NCBI GenBank assembly: GCA_902595755.1
Contig: CACJRF010000011.1
Location: 1 to 57,825 of the forward strand
Reading direction: 5' to 3'
DNA: 57,825 bases
Origin: an uncultured Alphaproteobacteria bacterium
GTDB taxonomy: Bacteria; Pseudomonadota; Alphaproteobacteria; Methylaequorales; Methylaequoraceae
Position numbers and translations under genes: made by a program. The notes under the pieces were generated by a model, which was given only the letters and a program-made list of their open reading frames with translations, did not search any database and had not been told where the DNA came from. Positions within the stretch are counted from its first letter, which is position 1. Each line of letters starts with the position of its first letter. Below, one piece after another: positions 1-9,399 of the stretch.

Positions 1-1293
1 TTCCTTAAAAGAGATAAATGACCATATTCTAATTTGAGATAATTTAAAGTTCAATTCTGCTACTTTATTTGATTTTTTTTCAATATCTTTCAGTGAGTTT
101 TTTATAAGTTCTTCAGGTATTTTTTTATTCCTTACTAAGTGTAAAAAAATTATTTTAAGAAACGCTGAATGATGTTCATCAAGGTTTTTGGAATAGTCTG
201 GTATTCCGCAAACATCCCAAAGTATCTTCAAATTTTTACTAAATTTAATTTCTTTTTTTACTTCAAAGTCTCCAATAAGTATTTTAAAATACCTTTCGTC
301 ATTTGCATTTCTTTTAAGTTTAAAAAAATATTCTTTAGGTCTTTTGGATAAATTTTTAATCAATTCTTTAGGGTGCTGGAATGAAATGTTACTATTTCTC
401 CAATAAAAATTTTTAATTTCTGAATGATTATAATTTTCTATAAACTTTACAATTTCATCACCTATTAATTTCTGGTTACCTGTTGTTCCAAAAAAACCAT
501 CATTTAGATATCTACCAGCTCTACCAGCTATTTGAGCTAACTCATCGAATGTAAGTTTTCTTTTATTCTGTCCATCAAACTTTATTAAGCTTGAAAAAAA
601 GACATATTTAATATCTAAATTCATCCCTAAACCAATAGCATCAGTTGCCACAATATAGTCAACCTTTCCATCCTCAAACAGTTTAACTTGTGCATTTCTC
701 ACTTCTGGAGACAGCGCTCCCATTACTATAGATACTCCACCGTAAATTTGTTTAATTCTTGTAGCAAATTGATAAATATCTAGTTGTGAGAATGCTATAA
801 CTGCAGATCTTTTTGGTAATCGAGCAATATTTTTATATCCTGAATAAGTAAGATTAGATAATCTTTTTTTTTTTAAAATCTTAATATCTGGATAAATTTT
901 TTTTAAAATTCTCTCTGCGCTTATCGAACCCATAAACACAGTTTCTTTGTTTCCTAAAATATTTAATAATTTATCAGTAAAAACATAGCCTCTTTCAAAA
1001 TCACTAGCTAGTTGTATTTCATCTATCCCAACATAATCAAATGAATAATTTTTTGGAATAGACTCAACTGTACAAAAAAAATACTTTGCTGCTTTGGGTA
1101 TTATTTTTTCTTCACCAGTTATTAACGCAACTTTTGACTCACCAACAATTCTTTTTGTATATTCATAATTTTCTCTTGCAAGTAATCTCAATGGGAATCC
1201 GATAACTCCGTTATCACATTTGAGCATCTTTTTTATTGCAAAAAAAGTTTTTCCAGTGTTTGTTGGCCCTAATATTGCTGAAATATTATTCAT
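1..1293 (-). CDS. SUV3-like DEAD/DEAH-type RNA helicase, partial (C-terminus beyond left edge)
   Basis: I translated this frame by hand: it begins at an ATG at 1293 and stays open to base 1, giving 431 residues of the N-terminal and core part. Helicase motifs are clear: Walker A GPTNTGKT near residue 9, the DEAD-box equivalent DEIQ, motif III FMGS, motif V VATDAIGMGLNL and motif VI QIAGRAGRY. This set fits the SUV3 family, which in mitochondria works with RNase/PNPase in RNA turnover. Alphaproteobacterial members are usually near 1000 residues, so over half is likely outside the window. The gene lies 30 bases downstream of acnA on the same strand and may be co-transcribed with it. Family assignment is strong; the bacterial substrate is not known to me. 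Confidence 0.85.
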   Translation of the reverse strand, partial: MNNISAILGPTNTGKTFFAIKKMLKCDNGVIGFPLRLLARENYEYTKRIVGESKVALITGEEKIIPKAAKYFFCTVESIPKNYSFDYVGIDEIQLASDFERGYVFTDKLLNILGNKETVFMGSISAERILKKIYPDIKILKKKRLSNLTYSGYKNIARLPKRSAVIAFSQLDIYQFATRIKQIYGGVSIVMGALSPEVRNAQVKLFEDGKVDYIVATDAIGLGMNLDIKYVFFSSLIKFDGQNKRKLTFDELAQIAGRAGRYLNDGFFGTTGNQKLIGDEIVKFIENYNHSEIKNFYWRNSNISFQHPKELIKNLSKRPKEYFFKLKRNANDERYFKILIGDFEVKKEIKFSKNLKILWDVCGIPDYSKNLDEHHSAFLKIIFLHLVRNKKIPEELIKNSLKDIEKKSNKVAELNFKLSQIRIWSFISFKE

Positions 1294-1323
1294 CAAATAT
1301 AAATTTGCTTAAGGTTATTTTAT

Positions 1324-3930
1324 TTAAGAAACATTACTAAGAACAAATGGCAAAATACCATCATACTTAAAATAACTTATTTCTTTATCAGTATCTATTC
1401 GTGACTTAACTTTTATCAATTTTTCCCTTTGATCAGCATATAAAACTTTTATTACGTTTTCTATATTTGGTTTTGCTAAATACTGTTTCAAATCGCCAAT
1501 AAAAAATAACTCTGAACCTTTTAAATTTAAATCTCCTTTTTTGACTTCATGAAGTTGTAAAGGTAACACACCCATACCAACTAAATTTGACCTGTGAATT
1601 CTTTCAAAACTCTCTGCTATAACACACTTAATCCCTAGAAGTTTTGTTCCTTTTGCTGCCCAATCTCTCGATGAACCGGTTCCGTATTCTTTACCTGCAA
1701 TAACAATAAGTGGGATATTTTCTTTTTCATATTTTTTTGCAACGTTAAATACTTCATCTTCACTTTGTGATGGAAAATGCTTGGTTACACCCCCACTTTT
1801 CTCAACGATCTCATTTTTTAATCTTATATTTGCAAATGTCCCTCTAACCATTACTTCATGATTGCCTCTTCTAGAACCAAAGGAATTATAATCACTCGAA
1901 CTTATCTGAAGGTTATTTAAATATTTGCCAGCAGAACTGTCTTCTTTAATAACCCCTGCTGGAGAAATATGGTCAGTTGTAATAGAATCTCCAAGAAGCA
2001 AAATAGGCCTAGCTATTATTTCTTTTTCTAAATCTGGTTTTGGAATATCTAAAAAGGGTGGTTTTTTAATATATGAAGAGGCAATAGACCACTTAAAAGT
2101 TGAGGAACTTTCAACTTTAATTTCATCCCAATTATTATCTCCTTCAAAAATTGTCTTGTAGTTTTGTTTATACATCTTTTCGTTGACATTATTTTTGATT
2201 ATTTCATCTACTTCAGATTTTGAGGGCCATAAATCTTTCATAAAAATTCTTTTTCCGTTAATTTCAGATATGGGATCTTTTTCTAAATTTATATTAATAG
2301 ATCCAATTAAAGCAAAGATGACAACTAATGGAGGAGAAGCCAAAAAGTTTGATTTAACAAGTGGGTGAATTCTTCCCTCAAAGTTCCTATTTCCAGAAAT
2401 AACACTACAAACATTTAAATCTTTAGAACTTATTTCTTCGTTTATTTCGTCTCTCAGTGGGCCAGAGTTTCCAATACAAGTAGTACAACCATAACCTACA
2501 ATGTCAAAGCCAAGTTTACTTAAAGGTTTGATTAAATCTGCGTCTTCGAGATACTTACTTACAACTTTACTACCTGGGGCAAATGAGGTTTTGACCCAAT
2601 CTGGTACTTTTAAGCCAAGCTCAACCGCTTTTTTTGCAACCAGTCCTGCCATTATCAACACAACAGGATTTGATGTGTTTGTACAGCTTGTTATTGCAGC
2701 AATACAAACAGAACCATGCCCTAAATAACTAATACTCTGTATTGCGGTCTTTTCAGAAGTTTTGAGTTCTTTTTGAAAAACTTCAGGAATTTCAGATAGA
2801 TTAAACCTATCTTGCGGTCTTTTAGGACCAGCTAGTGATGGTGTTATTTTATTTAAATTTATTTCAAGAGTTTCATTGTACTTTATATTTTCATAGTCTT
2901 GATGCCACAGCATCTGTAATTTAGCATATTCAGTTATTAAATTAACTTTTTCAGAACTTCGTCCAGTCTCTTCCAAATATTTTATTGTTTCCTCGTCAAC
3001 AGGAAATAGTCCACATGTTGCACCATACTCTGGTGCCATATTTGAGATAGTTGATCTTTCTGATAATGATAAACTCTCAATTCCATTACCAAAAAATTCA
3101 ACAAACTTTCCAACCACATTAAATTTTCTTAACTTCTCAGTAATTGTCAAAACTAAATCTGTTGCAGTTAAGCCCTCTTTAAGTTGACCAGATATCTTAA
3201 CACCTACAACATCGGGAACGGTCATAGATATTGGTTGTCCAAGCATAACGGCCTCAGCCTCAATGCCCCCTACTCCCCACCCCAGAACTGACAAAGCATT
3301 TACCATAGTCGTATGACTATCTGTACCTACAACTGAGTCTAAATAAAGAAGATTGTCATTTGATGAAACAATATCAGCTAAATACTCAATATTTATCTGA
3401 TGGCAAATTCCAGAACCCGGAGGAAATAGAGAAAAATTTTTTAATGATTTTTGAGCCCACTTCAAAAGTTTATATCGTTCATGATTGCGTTCAAATTCTT
3501 TCTCAACATTTAAATTTAATGAATTGATATTTGAAAAATTATCTACAGAGATTGAATGATCAATTACTAAACTAACTGGAACAACTGGGTTTATAATCTC
3601 AGGGTTTTTTCCATCTTTCAACATTTTATCTCTCATCGCTGCTAGATCAGCAATTGCCGGCACACCAGTATAATCCTGCATTAATACTCTTGAAGGCGAG
3701 AAAAAAATTTCATCTCCAAAAATATTATTTTTTATATTTGTTACTATTTTTTTAAGTAACTCATCATTTTCTGAACATCTAACAAGATTTTCCAAAAGAA
3801 TCCTATACGTAAAAGGCAACCTCAGCAGGTCAAAATCAAAACGTCGACTAATTTTGCTTAAACTTATATAGTCGTAAGGATTATCATTAATTTTAATCTT
3901 TTCTATGAAAGTATTAGTAGTTATATTCAT
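1324..3930 (-). CDS. acnA: aconitate hydratase (AcnA/IRP type)
   Basis: This 868-residue protein is full length for the monomeric AcnA/IRP1 class. It isomerises citrate to isocitrate in the TCA cycle using a [4Fe-4S] cluster. Cluster ligands appear as AITSCTNTSNP and GYGCTTCIGNSGPL. The active-site segments DSITTDHISPAG and EYGTGSSRDWAAKG are intact, as is the N-terminal QDYTGVPAIADLAAMR. The ATG at 3930 gives the expected N-terminus. It is divergent from ccmA with only 36 bases between the start codons, a pairing common in alphaproteobacteria, so the two promoters must overlap. The helicase gene follows closely downstream. Confidence 0.97.
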   Translation of the reverse strand: MNITTNTFIEKIKINDNPYDYISLSKISRRFDFDLLRLPFTYRILLENLVRCSENDELLKKIVTNIKNNIFGDEIFFSPSRVLMQDYTGVPAIADLAAMRDKMLKDGKNPEIINPVVPVSLVIDHSISVDNFSNINSLNLNVEKEFERNHERYKLLKWAQKSLKNFSLFPPGSGICHQINIEYLADIVSSNDNLLYLDSVVGTDSHTTMVNALSVLGWGVGGIEAEAVMLGQPISMTVPDVVGVKISGQLKEGLTATDLVLTITEKLRKFNVVGKFVEFFGNGIESLSLSERSTISNMAPEYGATCGLFPVDEETIKYLEETGRSSEKVNLITEYAKLQMLWHQDYENIKYNETLEINLNKITPSLAGPKRPQDRFNLSEIPEVFQKELKTSEKTAIQSISYLGHGSVCIAAITSCTNTSNPVVLIMAGLVAKKAVELGLKVPDWVKTSFAPGSKVVSKYLEDADLIKPLSKLGFDIVGYGCTTCIGNSGPLRDEINEEISSKDLNVCSVISGNRNFEGRIHPLVKSNFLASPPLVVIFALIGSININLEKDPISEINGKRIFMKDLWPSKSEVDEIIKNNVNEKMYKQNYKTIFEGDNNWDEIKVESSSTFKWSIASSYIKKPPFLDIPKPDLEKEIIARPILLLGDSITTDHISPAGVIKEDSSAGKYLNNLQISSSDYNSFGSRRGNHEVMVRGTFANIRLKNEIVEKSGGVTKHFPSQSEDEVFNVAKKYEKENIPLIVIAGKEYGTGSSRDWAAKGTKLLGIKCVIAESFERIHRSNLVGMGVLPLQLHEVKKGDLNLKGSELFFIGDLKQYLAKPNIENVIKVLYADQREKLIKVKSRIDTDKEISYFKYDGILPFVLSNVS

Positions 3931-3966
3931 TTTTATAATAATGGTTAAATAAAAAATACAATTTTC

Positions 3967-4635
3967 ATGATTTTAGAAATTATATCAATATATTTATCTA
4001 GAAATAAAAAAATAATATTTAAGAATTTTTGTCTAAAAATCAAAAATAGCGAAATAGTTACACTCATTGGAAGAAATGGTTCTGGTAAAACCTCTTTATT
4101 AGAAATGATCGTAGGATTACTAAAACCTGAAAGTGGGGCTATAAAAATCAATAGTATAAATATCGAGGAGATAGGTGAGCGTAAAAGAGATCAATTTATT
4201 TATATTCCCTACGAGGATGCTTTAAAAGAAGATTTAACAATTTGTGAAAATCTTCAAATCTGGGCTAACTTAGCTAGTGTAAATTTAAGTAAAGAACTCT
4301 TAGAAAAAAGTCTAGATTACTTTTCTCTTTCTGAAATTAAAAATGTATTAGTTGGAAAATTATCACAAGGTCAAAAAAAAAAAATCGCTTTGACTAAACT
4401 TTTACTTATAAATTGTGGTTTATGGATTTTAGATGAGCCTTTCAATAGCCTTGATAAAGAAAGTATTGAGATCCTAAAAAAATTGTTCTTATCACATAAA
4501 AAAAAAGGCGGTGTAGTTTTATTTGCTAGCCATATTGATATTAAAATAAGAGGTAAAATTAATGTTTTTTTGAAACCTCCAAAAACTCCTTTAGTAAAAA
4601 CAACTAAAATTGATGATTGGGAAGCTTTAAGATAA
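3967..4635 (+). CDS. ccmA: heme exporter ABC ATPase CcmA
   Basis: This 222-residue cytoplasmic ATPase belongs to the CcmABCD complex that releases holo-CcmE during cytochrome c maturation. It shows Walker A GRNGSGKT (about residue 36), the ABC signature LSQGQKKKIAL and Walker B LWILDEP. It is slightly longer than typical CcmA (about 200-210), mostly at the C-terminus. It is the first gene of the ccm operon and has an ATG 36 bases from the divergent acnA start; ccmB begins two bases after its stop. Family membership and position make the assignment secure. Confidence 0.95.
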   Translation: MILEIISIYLSRNKKIIFKNFCLKIKNSEIVTLIGRNGSGKTSLLEMIVGLLKPESGAIKINSINIEEIGERKRDQFIYIPYEDALKEDLTICENLQIWANLASVNLSKELLEKSLDYFSLSEIKNVLVGKLSQGQKKKIALTKLLLINCGLWILDEPFNSLDKESIEILKKLFLSHKKKGGVVLFASHIDIKIRGKINVFLKPPKTPLVKTTKIDDWEALR

Positions 4636-4637
4636 AA

Positions 4638-5300
4638 ATGAACACGTTAACTTTAATTAAAAGAGAAATAAAATTATCTATAAGAAATTTTGGGCTTATT
4701 TTAAGTTACTCAAGTTTTTTTCTTTTATCTTTATTAATTTTTACATTTGGAGTTGGTCCAGATCTTAAGCAATTAAATACCGTATACATCCCCATTATTT
4801 GGGTAATAATGCTTTTTGCAATTATTTTAGTCTCGGATAATTTTCTACTAAGTGACTTTCAAGATGGTAGTCTTAGGGAGCTGCAATTTTTAGGTTATTC
4901 TGAGGAATCTATAATAATCTCTAAAACAGTAGTTATGTATCTTGTTTTAATTACACCTCATTTCTTCCTAATACCAATATTTTCAATTTTCTATAACATG
5001 AATTTCAACGATCTTTTTCAACTAAGCTTAGATATTTTTATAGGCATGCCAAGCTTAATTCTTATATCCTTAATCGCTTCTCTCCTAACAATTCAAATAA
5101 AAAGAAATAAAGTGCTCCAATTTATAATTATAATGCCCTTTTATGTTCCAATAATAGTTTTCACTACAAGTAATTATGATGGTATTTTATATAGTTCTTT
5201 TGAGTTAAATAAAATTTTGATTTTAATTGGATTTTTTTTAATTACATTACCTATTACATTACTTTTAGGAAAGCTAATTTTGAATGAGATAAATAAATGA
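4638..5300 (+). CDS. ccmB: heme exporter permease CcmB
   Basis: This is a 220-residue, six-helix inner-membrane protein of the CcmB family, the permease partner of CcmA. The N-terminus MNTLTLIKREIK matches the usual cytoplasmic lead before helix 1. The segment DNFLLSDFQDGSLRELQ (about residues 75-90) resembles the conserved CcmB loop with its D-G-LE-like core. I chose the ATG at 4638, just after the ccmA stop; a TTG at 4617 is in frame but would overlap ccmA. It overlaps ccmC by four bases (ATGA). The sequence is diverged, but the position is decisive. Confidence 0.92.
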   Translation: MNTLTLIKREIKLSIRNFGLILSYSSFFLLSLLIFTFGVGPDLKQLNTVYIPIIWVIMLFAIILVSDNFLLSDFQDGSLRELQFLGYSEESIIISKTVVMYLVLITPHFFLIPIFSIFYNMNFNDLFQLSLDIFIGMPSLILISLIASLLTIQIKRNKVLQFIIIMPFYVPIIVFTTSNYDGILYSSFELNKILILIGFFLITLPITLLLGKLILNEINK

Positions 5301-6016
5301 TTTTTAAGTTTGCAAACCCCAATAAATTTCTAAGAATATCAAAATTCTTATTCCCTTATTTTAATGTTTTCTTTTTAATTTCCTTCGTTTACGGTCTATA
5401 CCTTTCTTTTTTCAATAGCCCTCCAGATTATTTGCAAGGTGAAACTGTAAGGATAATGTATATTCATGTTCCATGCGCATGGTTCTCTTTAATGCTGTAT
5501 AGCTCAATTGCAATTTGTGGCTTTTTTTCTCTAGTCTTTAGACACACACTTGCAGATATTGCAATAAGAGCAATTGCCCCTCTTGGAGCATGTTTCACAA
5601 TTGCCACACTCATTACTGGATCTATATGGGGAAAACCAACATGGGGTACATGGTGGGTTTGGGACGCAAGGTTAACCTCCGAACTTGTACTTCTTTTTCT
5701 TTATGTAGGAATTATTTCGCTTTCAAATGCATTTGAAAGTAAATCTAAAGGTGATAAATACGCAGCAATGCTTTCTCTTGTAGGGATAATAAACCTACCT
5801 ATTATAAAATGGTCCGTTGATTGGTGGAATACATTACACCAACCAGCTAGTATCTCAAAATTCTCTTCGCCTTCAATTGATACTGTTATGTTAATCCCAC
5901 TTTTTGTAATGACACTATCATTCCTTTTTTTATCATTAAATATAATTATAATCAGAATTAAATCAGAGATTCTTCAAAGAAAAATTGATATCTTAAACTC
6001 TTCAAAAATAAATTAA
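5297..6016 (+). CDS. ccmC: heme-handling protein CcmC
   Basis: This 239-residue membrane protein carries the tryptophan-rich WWD signature, seen here as TWGTWWVWDARLTSEL, which holds heme at the periplasmic face while it is passed to CcmE. Conserved histidines sit in MYIHVPCAWFSLM and WWNTLHQPAS. Six hydrophobic segments are apparent, as expected. The length matches CcmC (about 240). It overlaps ccmB by four bases at the start, and its stop codon overlaps the ccmD start (TAATG). Confidence 0.97.
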   Translation: MIFKFANPNKFLRISKFLFPYFNVFFLISFVYGLYLSFFNSPPDYLQGETVRIMYIHVPCAWFSLMLYSSIAICGFFSLVFRHTLADIAIRAIAPLGACFTIATLITGSIWGKPTWGTWWVWDARLTSELVLLFLYVGIISLSNAFESKSKGDKYAAMLSLVGIINLPIIKWSVDWWNTLHQPASISKFSSPSIDTVMLIPLFVMTLSFLFLSLNIIIIRIKSEILQRKIDILNSSKIN

Positions 6017-6186
6017 TGCACTACTTCCTTAAATTTCTCGAAACTTCTGATCATGTTCCATATGTGCTATCGTCATATTTTGTTGTATTTGTAATACTAA
6101 TCATTATCTCTGTAAATAGTCTTAAACGACTAAAAAGATTGGAAACTGAATTAGTAAATTTGACAAAAAATGAAAAAAAAAAATAA
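6016..6186 (+). CDS. ccmD: small heme exporter subunit CcmD
   Basis: This 56-codon gene begins MHYFLKFLETSDHVPYVLSS, followed by one hydrophobic helix (about residues 18-34) and a Lys-rich charged tail. That layout is typical of CcmD, which stabilises the CcmC-CcmE interaction. The ATG shares a base with the ccmC stop, and the last 17 bases overlap the start of ccmE in another frame. The size, the single helix and the position between ccmC and ccmE all agree. Sequence conservation in this family is low, so position carries most of the weight. Confidence 0.88.
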   Translation: MHYFLKFLETSDHVPYVLSSYFVVFVILIIISVNSLKRLKRLETELVNLTKNEKKK

Positions 6187-6625
6187 AAGACTCAAAACCC
6201 TCCTTCTTTTCCTAGTTCCAATTTTTACTGGTGCTACAATAATATTTTATAATCTCAAAGATAATATGGTTTTTTTTTATTCTCCAACAGAAATTTTAGA
6301 CAAAAGTGATGAGATCAAAAGCTTTGTTAGACTTGGTGGTATGGTAAAGAAAGGAAGCGTAAGTAAAGAAAATACCTTTTTTAATGGAGCAAATGTAGAG
6401 GAAGTTTCATTTATAATTACAGATTTTAAAAATGAAATTGAAGTAAAATATATAGGCATTTTACCTGATTTGTTCAAGGAAGAACAAGGAGTAGTCGTCC
6501 AAGGTAATATTGATGAGATGAAAGTAATGAGGGCAACTGAAGTTTTAGCAAAACATGATGAAAATTATATGCCACCGGAAATTGAAGCTATTGAATCTAT
6601 AAAGGAAAAAATTAATGACATCTGA
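6170..6625 (+). CDS. ccmE: heme chaperone CcmE
   Basis: This 151-residue periplasmic heme chaperone is anchored by one N-terminal helix (about residues 9-27) followed by an OB-fold domain. The heme-binding motif is intact: LAKHDENYMPPE, with His at about 129 as the covalent heme site and Tyr four residues later. FRLGGMV-like FVRLGGMVKKGSV matches the conserved domain start. It overlaps ccmD by 17 bases and ccmF by 11, indicating translational coupling in one operon. Confidence 0.96.
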   Translation: MKKKNKRLKTLLLFLVPIFTGATIIFYNLKDNMVFFYSPTEILDKSDEIKSFVRLGGMVKKGSVSKENTFFNGANVEEVSFIITDFKNEIEVKYIGILPDLFKEEQGVVVQGNIDEMKVMRATEVLAKHDENYMPPEIEAIESIKEKINDI

Positions 6626-8528
6626 ACTTGGTATAGTATTTTTATTTTTAGCTTTGATATTATCATCTTTTAGTTTTATTAAACTCAACTTTGGCTTTTT
6701 TAATATTAATTTCTCTTCATTATGTAATATAAAAATAACTAATATAGTCTTCACATTAATCTTTTCATCATTCATAATTCTAACCTACTCCTTCATAAAC
6801 TCTGACTTTTCATTAGATGTAGTTGTTAATAATTCTAATAGTCAACTTCCATTTATTTATAAAATTACAGGAGTGTGGGGTAATCATGAAGGGTCAATTT
6901 TACTGTGGTTATTGGTGATGGCTTTTTTTGGTTTTATTTTTTCAAAAATTAGAAATATAAATAATGAATTTAAGGAACTTGTCTTAACTATTCAAAATAG
7001 TTTAATTTTTTTAGTGTCACTTTTTATTGTTTTTACATCCAATCCTTTTCAAAAAAGTTTTCCACCAAAAATTGAAGGCGTAGATTTAAACCCTTTACTT
7101 CAAGATCCTGGTTTAGCGATTCATCCACCTTTTTTATATCTTGGTTATGTTGGGTTCTCAATAGTTTATTCAATAAGTCTGGCTTTAATTAGTAACAAGG
7201 GTAATTTTAAATTTATTGAAATTCTTAAACCATGGGTGTTCATTTCTTGGACCTTCCTCACAATTGGTATTGGTTTAGGAAGTTGGTGGGCATACTATGA
7301 ATTAGGATGGGGAGGGTTTTGGTTTTGGGATCCTGTAGAAAATGCTTCATTACTTCCATGGCTAACAGCTTCAACCCTCCTTCATACTATATTGTTAGCT
7401 AACAAAAATTCCCTTTTTTTCAAGTGGACAATATTTTTAGCTATATTTACATTTATTTTAAGTTTACTTGGAACTTTCTTGGTAAGGTCTGGTGTGTTAG
7501 TTTCAGTTCATGCATTTGCTAACGACCCTAGCAGAGGCTTGTTCATACTTTTTTTGCTTTTAGTTATTACATTATTTGGCTTTATAAAATTTCTCAAAAT
7601 TCTGGATAATAAAAACCATAAAGAAATTAACTTTTTATCTAGAGAAGGTGTAATTTCTTTGAATAGCATCTTTATGCTATCCTTAACTTTTACTATACTA
7701 ATTGGAACAATTTATCCTATTTTTTCAAATGTTATTTTAGATAAAAAGATTTCCGTAGGTGCACCATTTTTCAATTCGATTCTCTCTCCAATGATGATAC
7801 CATTGACTATTGGAATGATTGTGGGACCATTTATAAAATGGGGTCGAGATGATCTTAAGTTTTTAATTAATAGAATTAGATACGTTATAATTCTTATATT
7901 AATAAGCTCATTAATAATATGGTATCTAAATTTTGGAGGGCCAATTTTATCTATAATATTCTTCATACTTGGAGGAAGCCTAATAGCAAGTTCAACCTAT
8001 GAGTTATCATTATTTTTATTTTCAGTTAAAAGAAAAGTAAAATTATCAAAAAAGATTTTATCGCAAATCTTAGCTCATTTAGGTATTGGGATTCTTATTA
8101 TTGGCGTGACAGGAAGCAGTATACTAAAAGAAGAAAAAATCCAATTTCAAAGCATTGGCGAAGAGATCATGATAAAAGAATTCAATGTAAAATTTCTTGG
8201 AGTCAGAAGTGTAGAAGGTGAAAATTATATTAGCCAGATGGGACTTTTTGATATAAGTAAAGGTGGAAATATTATTAAGCGTATGACACCAGAAAAGAGA
8301 TTTTATAATTCTGGAAAACAAATGACAACTGAAGCAGCTATTAGTTCGGGAATCTTTGGAGATCTTTACATAGCGCTAGGTGAAAGAAGTGAAAATGATC
8401 CTGATGAGAAAAAATGGACAACGAGAATCTGGTATAATCCATTTACTTTATGGATTTGGATGAGTGTAATTCTTTTGGCTTTGGCAGGTCTAATATCATT
8501 TGTTAGATTTTCACAATCACGTTTATGA
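6615..8528 (+). CDS. ccmF: heme lyase subunit CcmF
   Basis: This 637-residue polytopic protein accepts heme from CcmE and attaches it to apocytochrome c with CcmH/I. The WWD motif GFWFWDPVENASLLPWL is intact, and the conserved histidine segments GNHEGSILLWLL, LAIHPPFLYLGYVG and SGVLVSVHAFANDP are present. A large periplasmic domain lies before the last helix. The length is normal. It begins inside the end of ccmE and overlaps ccmG by four bases. Confidence 0.97.
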   Translation: MTSELGIVFLFLALILSSFSFIKLNFGFFNINFSSLCNIKITNIVFTLIFSSFIILTYSFINSDFSLDVVVNNSNSQLPFIYKITGVWGNHEGSILLWLLVMAFFGFIFSKIRNINNEFKELVLTIQNSLIFLVSLFIVFTSNPFQKSFPPKIEGVDLNPLLQDPGLAIHPPFLYLGYVGFSIVYSISLALISNKGNFKFIEILKPWVFISWTFLTIGIGLGSWWAYYELGWGGFWFWDPVENASLLPWLTASTLLHTILLANKNSLFFKWTIFLAIFTFILSLLGTFLVRSGVLVSVHAFANDPSRGLFILFLLLVITLFGFIKFLKILDNKNHKEINFLSREGVISLNSIFMLSLTFTILIGTIYPIFSNVILDKKISVGAPFFNSILSPMMIPLTIGMIVGPFIKWGRDDLKFLINRIRYVIILILISSLIIWYLNFGGPILSIIFFILGGSLIASSTYELSLFLFSVKRKVKLSKKILSQILAHLGIGILIIGVTGSSILKEEKIQFQSIGEEIMIKEFNVKFLGVRSVEGENYISQMGLFDISKGGNIIKRMTPEKRFYNSGKQMTTEAAISSGIFGDLYIALGERSENDPDEKKWTTRIWYNPFTLWIWMSVILLALAGLISFVRFSQSRL

Positions 8529-9031
8529 AATATATAATTTTAATAGTTTTATTACTCTCAACTTTTCTGCTTTTCTTTGAAGGGTTAAAGAATGATCCTA
8601 AGCTCATTCCTTCAAATCTAATTTCTAAGAAAATACCAAAATTTAAATTACCTAGCTTAGATAACAGATCTTTTGAGGATAGTGACTTAAGAACAAAAGA
8701 TTTAAAACTAATCAATTTTTTTGCATCTTGGTGTCCGCCATGTAAAGTTGAACACAGTAATCTGATTAAATTGAGTCAAAGATTTAAAATTTTTGGTATT
8801 GCAAAAAAAGATACGGAAAAAAATATTGAAACTTGGTTTTCGCAGATGGGCAACCCATACTCTAAAATTGGCTTTGATCATGATGGTATGGTTAGTATTA
8901 ATTGGGGTGTTTATGGTTTGCCTGAAACATTTATAATAGATAAAGAGCAGAAGATAATTTATAGACATGTAGGAGCAATTACTGAAAAAGATATGAAAAA
9001 AATAAAATTAATTTTGGATAAAAATAAATGA
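8525..9031 (+). CDS. ccmG: thiol:disulfide reductase CcmG/DsbE
   Basis: This 168-residue membrane-anchored thioredoxin-fold protein has one N-terminal helix and the active site FFASWCPPCKVEH at about residue 70. The cis-proline loop YGLPETFIIDK and the family feature GVYGLPETF are present. In System I it reduces the CXXCH thiols of apocytochrome c or of CcmH. ATGA overlaps join it to ccmF upstream and ccmH downstream. Confidence 0.95.
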   Translation: MKYIILIVLLLSTFLLFFEGLKNDPKLIPSNLISKKIPKFKLPSLDNRSFEDSDLRTKDLKLINFFASWCPPCKVEHSNLIKLSQRFKIFGIAKKDTEKNIETWFSQMGNPYSKIGFDHDGMVSINWGVYGLPETFIIDKEQKIIYRHVGAITEKDMKKIKLILDKNK

Positions 9032-9399
9032 GGCTTTTAACTTTAATTTTAATATTCTTTTCAACAAATTTGATGTGTTTAGAACCGGACGAAATATTGG
9101 ATAATCAAAATCTAGAAAAGAGAGCAAAGCAAATTGGACAACAGCTTAGATGTCTTGTTTGTCAAAATGAAGATATTCAGAATTCCAATGCTGATATAGC
9201 AAAGGATCTAAGAATACTTGTAAGAAAATTATTACTTCAAAACAAGTCTGATAAAGAAATCATAAAATTTGTACATGAAAGGTATGGGGACTTTGTTTTA
9301 TTTTCTCCTCCCTTGAGGCTTGACACAATGGGCTTATGGTTATTACCAGCAGGGTTTTTTCTTTTAATGATATTCTTTTTTTTCAGAAGACAAAAATGA
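9028..9399 (+). CDS. ccmH: apocytochrome thiol oxidoreductase CcmH (CycL)
   Basis: This 123-residue protein has a signal peptide (residues 1-16), the redox motif LRCLVCQNEDIQNSNADIA (about residues 40-58) and one C-terminal helix ending in FFRRQK. It matches the short CcmH/CycL form rather than the fused E. coli CcmH; the TPR half is the separate ccmI gene. Four-base overlaps occur at both ends. It handles the apocytochrome thiols together with CcmG. Confidence 0.95.
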   Translation: MRLLTLILIFFSTNLMCLEPDEILDNQNLEKRAKQIGQQLRCLVCQNEDIQNSNADIAKDLRILVRKLLLQNKSDKEIIKFVHERYGDFVLFSPPLRLDTMGLWLLPAGFFLLMIFFFFRRQK